Assembly: GCA_004356555.1 (NCBI GenBank)
Contig: SMWY01000048.1
Coordinates: 1 to 5,194 of the forward strand
Source: Candidatus Dadabacteria bacterium
Lineage (GTDB): Bacteria > Desulfobacterota_D > UBA1144 > Nemesobacterales > UBA2774
Length of the DNA stretch: 5,194 nt
Reading direction: 5' to 3'
Positions 1-4,160 of this stretch are shown in pieces (positions within the stretch are counted from its first letter, which is position 1; every line of letters begins with the position of its first letter). Position numbers and translations under genes: made by a program. The notes below the pieces were generated by a model. The model did not search any database, was not told where the DNA came from, and saw only the letters and a program-made list of their open reading frames with translations.

Positions 1-120
1 AACTACGTGTACGCCCACAATCTCAGCACCTGATTTCCCTGCAATATACTTCGCATAATCCAAAGCTCTCTCTGATTCTTGAGAGCCATCAGTTGCCCAA
101 ATTATCATTTTTAATTTCAT
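1..120 (-). CDS. Universal stress protein family (UspA-like), 5' part only
   Basis: The first 40 codons of a minus-strand gene are visible and the rest lies left of the window. The N-terminus reads MKLKMIIWATDGSQESERAL, which fits the Usp signature: a hydrophobic first beta strand ending in (A/V)TDGS, followed by a helix with S/A residues. Further on, a GAEIVGVHVV-type second strand (residues 31-40) matches the Usp alpha/beta fold. Family members are small cytosolic proteins of about 140-150 residues, or tandem duplicates, and many bind ATP; the ATP-binding glycines would lie in the missing part. The start at 120 is supported by a purine-rich AGGGAG on the minus strand about 8 nt upstream; a second ATG at codon 5 is possible. 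It is divergent from the methyltransferase and cupin-glm genes. The specific stress role cannot be told. Confidence 0.85.
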   Translation of the reverse strand, partial: MKLKMIIWATDGSQESERALDYAKYIAGKSGAEIVGVHVV

Positions 121-273
121 TTAAGGTTCTCCCTCTTACAACTAATTATAAGTAATCAAAATATCCCGCCGTTTCAAACACTCGATTTAATTCTATCATA
201 ATGGAACATATATTTGCCATTGATGTACTGCACCTCTTTTGTCAGGTTCGGTTTAAGGTGGAATTATGAATAG

Positions 274-279
274 TATAAT
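274..279 (+). promoter_or_regulatory. Candidate -10 box (TATAAT)
   Basis: A perfect TATAAT hexamer lies on the plus strand within AGTATAATAC, upstream of the first 97-bp repeat. The best -35 candidate is poor: TTTAAG at 252-257 with a 16-nt spacer, 3 of 6 matches to TTGACA. If used, it would make a leader of about 200 nt for the methyltransferase. A related but imperfect TATATAAA occurs at 2278-2285 at the equivalent place before the second repeat, so each repeat copy may have its own start site. This rests on motif matching only. Confidence 0.3.
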
Positions 280-305
280 ACGCCCTGATTCATCCTGAAT
301 CCTGC

Positions 306-402
306 AAATTCGCAAAATAAAGCATATTCATATATATTTCCACTGTGATATGAATTACAAATCCTTCCTTTTTTGATTTATACTTCAGCATACTGAGATA
401 GT
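306..402 (+). repeat. 97-bp direct repeat, copy 1 (upstream of methyltransferase)
   Basis: This noncoding AT-rich segment runs from AAATTCGCAAAATAAAGC to CAGCATACTGAGATAGT. It matches 2297-2393 over its full length with no gaps and 4 substitutions by my count. Weaker similarity extends left to a shared CTGAATC at 295-301. It contains -10-like AT-rich hexamers (CATATATAT) and a TTGATT. After it, the sequence diverges completely from that following copy 2, so 402/403 is a sharp junction. It is probably a duplicated leader or a recombination site. Confidence 0.95.
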
Positions 403-413
403 ATAGAGATCGA

Positions 414-435
414 CGGTTCCACATTTTTAGAACCG
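414..435 (+). promoter_or_regulatory. Hairpin 1 in the methyltransferase leader
   Basis: CGGTTC (414-419) pairs perfectly with GAACCG (430-435) across a 10-nt A/T-rich loop. It begins 12 nt after the end of repeat copy 1. There is no T-run after the stem, so it is not a standard intrinsic terminator. It may be part of a structured leader together with the next hairpin, or the structured end of an inserted element. Confidence 0.45.
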
Positions 436-439
436 GTAA

Positions 440-470
440 CTCTCATGTGCCGTGGTACAAAGCATGGGGG
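440..470 (+). promoter_or_regulatory. Hairpin 2, overlapping the methyltransferase ribosome-binding candidate
   Basis: CTCTCATG (440-447) can pair with CATGGGGG (463-470) in RNA: eight consecutive pairs, three of them U-G wobbles, with a 15-nt loop. The right arm supplies the G-run of GGGGGAAGG, the only purine-rich stretch before the likely start at 487. Folding would thus partly hide the ribosome-binding site. Whether this regulates translation is inference. Confidence 0.4.
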
Positions 471-486
471 AAGGTCAGTAAAATTT

Positions 487-1890
487 ATGAATAGGTACAA
501 TTTATTAAAATTTGATAATCAGCTACAAGCACTTTTTAGGGAACTTAACTTAAGTTCGAATAATACTAGCATTTCTGATACTCTAATTGATTACTTTTTT
601 ACTTATTATGAATATGTTGATTATGTTTTGTACAATCCTCACTTTGGTTTTTATGGTCGTGCTAAAGTCGATTTCAGTAATGTGGGCGACTTTATAACAT
701 TCCCATCCAATTTTTCTCCTATATATGGAGAGTTACTTGCTAACCATGCTTTTAATCTCTGGGTAGAGATGAAAAAACATCGGATTCTAAATAAGCAAGA
801 TAAATTTTATATTGTTGACATTGGTAGTGGTGACGGTTCGCTTGCTTTAAATTTGATGAATTTCATTGCTACAAAAGCTGATAGTTGTGATGATTTTAGA
901 CTTTTCTTAGATGATCTTAGGTATCTAATTGTAGACCGTTCAAAGCTTCTTTTAGATACTGCTTACAAAAAATGTAAAAAATTTGAGCATATTATTGATT
1001 CATTAGAGTTGGATATTACTAAGCCAATGGGGAAATGCTCCTTTTCCGAATTGAAAGGAATTATTTTTTGTAACGAGTTGATTGATAACTTCCCGTATCA
1101 TAAAATTTATTTTATAAATGATGAATTCTACATATCTTTAGTTCTTCCGCTCATTAGAAAGGAGATCATAGGAATTTTAAAAGATATTTTTTCAAAAAGT
1201 GGCAAAGAAATGAATTTAAGTAGCATGTCATCCAGCTTAGGATCTTATACTTTTTTAACAAAGGAAAATTATAAGATCCTTATGCAAATATTATATTCGA
1301 ATCATGACTCAAAGCTTATTAGTCTTTTTCAAAAAAATACTATCTGGAAGGAGTTATTTGTCAGCACAGAGTATTTCCCACCTGTTCATAATTTCTTGCA
1401 AGATTATTTTCTAAAGGATTCCATTAGATCTCTTTATTCGTTTTCGGGGAAAGTTGTATTTGTATCTCCTGATTATTTAGAATTTCTTAAAAATACAGAT
1501 AAAATACTTTCAAATGGATATTTATATATAATCGACTATGGGGGTGATTATCAGTATCTTTTCGACGATTTAATTGAGCATAGAAGAATTTATAGTAAGC
1601 AAATAGTGGAAGATGAGTTTCATTCTCCAGGAAATGTAGATATAACGTTCGACGTAAATTTTAGTTTGCTAGATGAAATTGGGCAACTCGTAGGTTTCAA
1701 CAAAGTTCACTATGGTCTTCAAAGGTTTTTATCAGATAGCCTAAATCTCGATCTCAGAAGTGATAATTATAAGAAAAAATTCGTTTCAGAAAATGATATT
1801 GAAACATTTTATAAGACAGATTTCAAATTATTAGTACATAGGAAAGGTTGTGAAAAACTTAAATTTTTTGTCAAACCAAACGAATTGTAA
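487..1890 (+). CDS. MidA/NDUFAF7-type SAM-dependent methyltransferase (DUF185, Methyltransf_28)
   Basis: A predicted class I S-adenosylmethionine-dependent methyltransferase of 467 residues. In mitochondria the family member NDUFAF7 dimethylates an arginine of complex I subunit NDUFS2; bacterial substrates are mostly unknown. Family landmarks appear in order: YNPHFGFYGR (49-58), GDFITFPSNFSPIYGELLA (67-85), SAM motif I VDIGSGDGSLA (110-120), CNELIDNFPYHKI (195-207), IIDYGG (348-353) and PGNVDITFDVNF (381-392). The equivalents in typical members are GDFxTSPExSPxFGE, NELLDAxPVH and PGxxDLTAxVDF. It is slightly longer than usual, with extra sequence around 230-320. An in-frame ATG at 445 would add 14 residues, but it lies inside a hairpin and has no ribosome-binding site; 487 has GGGGGAAGG 12 nt upstream. 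The gene is visibly more AT-rich than glmU/glmS and sits between two copies of a 97-bp repeat, which suggests acquisition by transfer. Family call is strong; substrate is unknown. Confidence 0.85.
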   Translation: MNRYNLLKFDNQLQALFRELNLSSNNTSISDTLIDYFFTYYEYVDYVLYNPHFGFYGRAKVDFSNVGDFITFPSNFSPIYGELLANHAFNLWVEMKKHRILNKQDKFYIVDIGSGDGSLALNLMNFIATKADSCDDFRLFLDDLRYLIVDRSKLLLDTAYKKCKKFEHIIDSLELDITKPMGKCSFSELKGIIFCNELIDNFPYHKIYFINDEFYISLVLPLIRKEIIGILKDIFSKSGKEMNLSSMSSSLGSYTFLTKENYKILMQILYSNHDSKLISLFQKNTIWKELFVSTEYFPPVHNFLQDYFLKDSIRSLYSFSGKVVFVSPDYLEFLKNTDKILSNGYLYIIDYGGDYQYLFDDLIEHRRIYSKQIVEDEFHSPGNVDITFDVNFSLLDEIGQLVGFNKVHYGLQRFLSDSLNLDLRSDNYKKKFVSENDIETFYKTDFKLLVHRKGCEKLKFFVKPNEL

Positions 1891-1899
1891 CCTATTCAA

Positions 1900-2049
1900 A
1901 TGATGAGAAAATTTAAAAAAGCAATTGTTAGACCACTTGGCAATCATTATGTTGATGCAATTTCTCGACAGCCAAATAGGAGCCCTATAGAAGTAGAAAA
2001 AGCACTCGAACAGCATTCTAATTTCGTAAGGGTTTTAAAAAGAGCTTAG
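1900..2049 (+). CDS. Possible small ORF (49 aa), unknown function
   Basis: A 49-codon ORF begins 9 nt after the methyltransferase stop and in the same reading frame, so only the TAA at 1888-1890 separates them. It starts with two Met codons, MMRKFKKAIVRPLGNHYVDA, and is basic and hydrophilic, with no membrane segment or signal peptide. I do not recognise the family. No Shine-Dalgarno sequence is visible upstream; expression would need coupling to the preceding stop. Codon use is AT-rich like the methyltransferase. Its stop TAG overlaps the left end of the inverted-repeat block at 2049-2263. It could be a short downstream gene, the remnant of a longer one, or chance. Confidence 0.35.
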   Translation: MMRKFKKAIVRPLGNHYVDAISRQPNRSPIEVEKALEQHSNFVRVLKRA

Positions 2050-2058
2050 AACCTCTTT
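2039..2058 (+). terminator. Weak hairpin after the small ORF
   Basis: AAAGAG (2039-2044) is complementary to CTCTTT (2053-2058) with an 8-nt loop. The stem is short and AT-rich and is not followed by a clear T-run, so it is at best a weak terminator of the methyltransferase transcript. The right arm overlaps the 9-bp inverted repeat described separately. Confidence 0.2.
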
Positions 2059-2264
2059 GATGCTTTCAAATCTCAATTTTATGTCAGCCTAAAGAGTTAG
2101 AATTTGCGCTAACATTAACTGACCAACACGGCCCTGACCCACCGTTTCACGTACAACCCAAGCCGAGAGGAACCATAAGGCTCCCCGTTTCTTGCTCATA
2201 AAGCCGGTTTGCACGTGTAAGGAAATTCTCAACAAATTTTACTGGCTTAATTCTCAGAGGTTCT
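2048..2264. repeat. Noncoding block bounded by a 9-bp inverted repeat (possible MITE-like remnant)
   Basis: AGAACCTCT at 2048-2056 is mirrored exactly by AGAGGTTCT at 2256-2264. TTA is found at both outer edges (2046-2048 and 2264-2266), as a 3-bp target duplication would leave if the arms are taken as the 8-bp GAACCTCT (2049-2056) and AGAGGTTC (2256-2263). The interior has no long ORF and is clearly more GC-rich than its flanks between about 2125 and 2220. It contains GTTAG/CTAAC arms (2096-2100, 2109-2113) and a stronger minus-strand hairpin. Short inverted ends plus a noncoding structured interior fit a miniature transposable element, but only one copy is present here, so this stays a hypothesis. 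Confidence 0.3.
2167..2186 (-). other. Minus-strand hairpin inside the GC-rich block
   Basis: Read on the minus strand, GGGGAGCC and GGTTCCTC form eight consecutive RNA pairs (two of them G-U) around a UUAU loop. On the plus strand the same arms have mismatches at the two wobble positions, so the structure favours minus-strand RNA. It lies in the most GC-rich part of the island. No T-run follows, so it is not an obvious terminator. It may be part of a structured RNA or an element end; I cannot assign a family. Confidence 0.35.
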
Positions 2265-2296
2265 TAATGGGGAGCAGTATATAAATCTGAATCATT

Positions 2297-2393
2297 AAAT
2301 TCGCAAAATAAATCATATTCATATATATTCCCACTGTGATATGAATTACAAATCCTTCCACTTTTGATTTATACTTCAGCATACTGAGATAGT
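2297..2393 (+). repeat. 97-bp direct repeat, copy 2 (leader of cupin-glmU-glmS)
   Basis: Second copy of the segment at 306-402, same length, with substitutions at four positions (one near base 17, one in the TTTCC/TTCCC stretch, two in CCTTTTTT/CCACTTTT). It stops immediately before GAAAAGGA, the cupin ribosome-binding region. Its position as the direct leader of the housekeeping genes suggests it carries, or once carried, their promoter or 5' untranslated region: TTGATT at 2364-2369 and GATAGT at 2388-2393 form a weak -35/-10 pair with an 18-nt spacer. Confidence 0.95.
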
Positions 2394-2395
2394 GA

Positions 2396-2401
2396 AAAGG
2401 A
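2396..2401 (+). promoter_or_regulatory. Ribosome-binding site supporting a TTG start for the cupin
   Basis: AAAGGA lies 9 nt before the TTG at 2411. This is a normal spacing, and no ATG or GTG is available in frame at the N-terminus before the conserved cupin sequence, so it decides the TTG start. Confidence 0.65.
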
Positions 2402-2410
2402 AATATTTAA

Positions 2411-2773
2411 TTGATAAAAACTAACGATATCAAAAAAGTAGAAAAACCCTGGGGATACGAGTTGTGGTGGGCTTTTACTGATAAATACGTAGCCAAAATA
2501 CTCCATGTAAATAAAGGAGAGAGCTTAAGCTACCAGTATCATGAGGTTAAGGACGAGACTATATATCTTTACAGCGGGGAAATGCTTTTAGAGATAGAAA
2601 AGCCGGGTGAGAGTAGGGAAGAGATGACTATGACCCCAGGGCACTCAATCAGAATAGAACCATTCACGAAACACCGCATGACTGCAATTGAGGATTGTGA
2701 CATAATTGAAGCCTCTACTCCTGAAGTTGAGGACGTTGTAAGGTTAGAAGATAAATATGGGAGGGCTAAGTAG
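2411..2773 (+). CDS. Single-domain cupin, mannose-6-phosphate isomerase-like
   Basis: A 120-residue protein made of one cupin beta-barrel, related to the C-terminal domain of type II phosphomannose isomerases. The N-terminal VEKPWGYELWW (10-20) is the characteristic xRPWGxY/E opening. Cupin motif 1 is GESLSYQYHEVKDE (36-49) and motif 2 is PGHSIRIEPFTKHR (76-89). Likely metal ligands are Q42, H44, E49 and H88; Gln in place of the first His is usual in this subgroup. Translation starts at TTG with AAAGGA 9 nt upstream. The stop lies 4 nt before the glmU start, so it is probably co-transcribed with glmU and glmS. A sugar-phosphate or nucleotide-sugar substrate is plausible from this context (inference), but a single-domain cupin may also be non-enzymatic. 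No nucleotidyltransferase domain is attached. Confidence 0.82.
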   Translation: MIKTNDIKKVEKPWGYELWWAFTDKYVAKILHVNKGESLSYQYHEVKDETIYLYSGEMLLEIEKPGESREEMTMTPGHSIRIEPFTKHRMTAIEDCDIIEASTPEVEDVVRLEDKYGRAK

Positions 2774-2777
2774 AGTA

Positions 2778-4160
2778 ATGAATTTAGCCGTTGTTATATT
2801 AGCTGCAGGAATGGGAAAGAGGATGAAGTCCGATATCCCTAAAGTGCTTCATCCGGTTTTAGGACGGCCCATGCTAAGTTATTTATTAGATGCAGTCAAT
2901 AACTTATCTCCTAAGCGTGTTGTTCTGGTGGTTGGTCATAGAGCCCAGGATGTTAAAAAGATTTCGGACTCTAAAAAAATCACTTATGTAGTGCAAACTA
3001 AACAGTTGGGGACGGGGCATGCGGCAAACTGTGCCAAGTCCGCGCTTAAAAACTTTAAAGGCAATATTCTTATTCTTAACGGAGATTTCCCGCTCATAAC
3101 ATCAAGCTCTCTAAAGAAGTTTATGAAGGACCACGAGAAAAAAAATGCCGACCTTTCGATTCTTACAGCGCTAATAGACGACCCTCACGGTTATGGACGA
3201 ATAAAGAGGGATCAAAATGGCGATGTGATAGGCATTGTTGAAGAAAAAGATGCATCCAGAGAAGAGCGGCTTATTAATGAGATAAATTCTGGAACTTACT
3301 GTGTAAAAAGCTCTTTCTTGTGGAATGCGCTTAAAAAGATTAATTCCCGAAATAAGCAAAGTGAATATTACTTAACCGATATAGTGCAATCAGCTCATAA
3401 AGACTCTTTAAAGGTTAATGGTGTAATTGTTTCAGATAGCGATGAAGTAATGGGTGTGAATGACAGGTCTGAGCTTTCATATGTACAAAGCGTGCTAAAG
3501 TGGAGGGTAAACGAGAGCCTTATGCGCTCGGGTGTTACTTTGATTGATCCTGAAACAACATACATTTCTCCCGAGGTTAGAATTGGACGAGATACGACTA
3601 TATATCCTAACACCCACATTTACGGGAAATCTCAAATAGGTCGGGACTGTGTAATTGGTCCCTCGACCTGGATTGAAGATTCTAAATTTGGAAATCGAGT
3701 TACTATCAGATCGTCCTGCCGTATTACGAATGCCACTATTAATAATAATGTAAATATTGGCCCTTTTGCCCACCTTCGTCCGGAAGCACAAATAATGGAT
3801 GGGGCTAAGATAGGTAATTTTGTAGAAATAAAGAAATCTAAAATTGGCCCGGGATCAAAAGTCTCTCACCTATCATATGTAGGGGATGCTATGTTGGGGA
3901 AAGACGTCAATATAGGAGCAGGTACTATTACATGTAACTATGACGGCTTTGAAAAGCATAAGACTGTAGTAGAAGACAATGTGTTTATAGGAAGTGACAC
4001 AATGTTAGTTGCTCCGATTAAGGTTGGTAAGGGCGCCACTACAGGAGCCGGTTCAACAATTTCAAAAGACGTCCCTGAAGGATCGCTTGCTATTGGAAGA
4101 GCCAGACAGATTATTATTAAGGATTGGAAGAGAAACCCTAAGGAGAAAAAAAGAAAGTAA
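2778..4160 (+). CDS. glmU: Bifunctional UDP-GlcNAc pyrophosphorylase / glucosamine-1-phosphate N-acetyltransferase GlmU
   Basis: Cytosolic enzyme making UDP-GlcNAc: the C-terminal domain acetylates glucosamine-1-phosphate with acetyl-CoA and the N-terminal domain transfers UMP from UTP. At 460 residues it is the normal length. The N-terminal Rossmann-like domain (1 to about 230) shows LAAGMGKRM (8-16; usually GTRM), PKVLH (21-25), QLGTGHA (76-82), metal-binding D103 in NGDFPL, GYGRI (138-142), EINSGTY (168-174) and metal-binding N228. The left-handed beta-helix (about 255-445) shows LRPE with R334, FVEIKK (348-353), catalytic H364 in VSHLSYVGD, NYDG (387-390) and GSDTMLVAP (405-413), so both activities look intact. 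The basic tail ends KEKKRK. I chose the ATG at 2778 because MNLAVVILAAG aligns with the family N-terminus; the in-frame ATG at 2757 would overlap the cupin and add 7 unconserved residues. The stop abuts glmS. Confidence 0.97.
   Translation: MNLAVVILAAGMGKRMKSDIPKVLHPVLGRPMLSYLLDAVNNLSPKRVVLVVGHRAQDVKKISDSKKITYVVQTKQLGTGHAANCAKSALKNFKGNILILNGDFPLITSSSLKKFMKDHEKKNADLSILTALIDDPHGYGRIKRDQNGDVIGIVEEKDASREERLINEINSGTYCVKSSFLWNALKKINSRNKQSEYYLTDIVQSAHKDSLKVNGVIVSDSDEVMGVNDRSELSYVQSVLKWRVNESLMRSGVTLIDPETTYISPEVRIGRDTTIYPNTHIYGKSQIGRDCVIGPSTWIEDSKFGNRVTIRSSCRITNATINNNVNIGPFAHLRPEAQIMDGAKIGNFVEIKKSKIGPGSKVSHLSYVGDAMLGKDVNIGAGTITCNYDGFEKHKTVVEDNVFIGSDTMLVAPIKVGKGATTGAGSTISKDVPEGSLAIGRARQIIIKDWKRNPKEKKRK

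Larger units (their letters stand above)
121..486. other. Divergent intergenic region between usp and the methyltransferase
   Basis: This 366-nt AT-rich gap separates two divergent genes, so it should hold promoters for both. It contains a minus-strand TATAAT at 150-145, about 25 nt before the usp start, although its nearest good -35 match (TTGAAA, 177-172) is 21 nt away. It also holds a plus-strand TATAAT at 274-279, the first copy of the 97-bp repeat (306-402) and two adjacent hairpins (414-435 and 440-470). No convincing gene is present; a 22-codon ORF at 201-269 lacks a ribosome-binding site. Confidence 0.7.
2050..2410. other. Intergenic region between small ORF and cupin
   Basis: This 361-nt gap holds, from left to right, the inverted-repeat-bounded block (to 2264), an AT-rich TATATAAA at 2278-2285 that could be a -10 box, the second copy of the 97-bp repeat (2297-2393), and the cupin ribosome-binding site (2396-2401). 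The only ORF noted is a 36-codon minus-strand one (2199 down to 2089) without a ribosome-binding site. Confidence 0.7.

Noticed and set aside
201..269. 22-codon plus-strand ORF starting MEHIFAIDVL
   Set aside because: There is no ribosome-binding site, it is very short and lies in the divergent promoter region; such an ORF is expected by chance.
445..486. Upstream ATG for the methyltransferase, adding 14 residues
   Set aside because: No Shine-Dalgarno sequence precedes it, it is inside a hairpin stem, and the added residues do not look like family sequence; 487 is preferred.
1831..2016. Minus-strand ORF of 61 codons across the end of the methyltransferase
   Set aside because: It is antisense to the methyltransferase C-terminus and the small ORF, rich in Phe/Tyr/Asn as expected from AT-rich antisense sequence, with no recognisable motif.
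306..2393. CRISPR-like repeat structure from the 97-bp repeats
   Set aside because: Only two copies exist, they are nearly 2 kb apart, and there are no regularly spaced short repeats.
2757..2777. Upstream ATG for glmU, overlapping the cupin
   Set aside because: The added seven residues precede the standard GlmU N-terminus, and the ATG at 2778 fits the family better.
3171..3791. Three minus-strand ORFs of 62-98 codons inside glmU
   Set aside because: They lie antisense to fully conserved GlmU coding sequence, have no recognisable motif and overlap each other in different frames.
4141..4160. glmS ribozyme or riboswitch before glmS
   Set aside because: The glmS start directly touches the glmU stop, leaving no untranslated space for the ribozyme fold.
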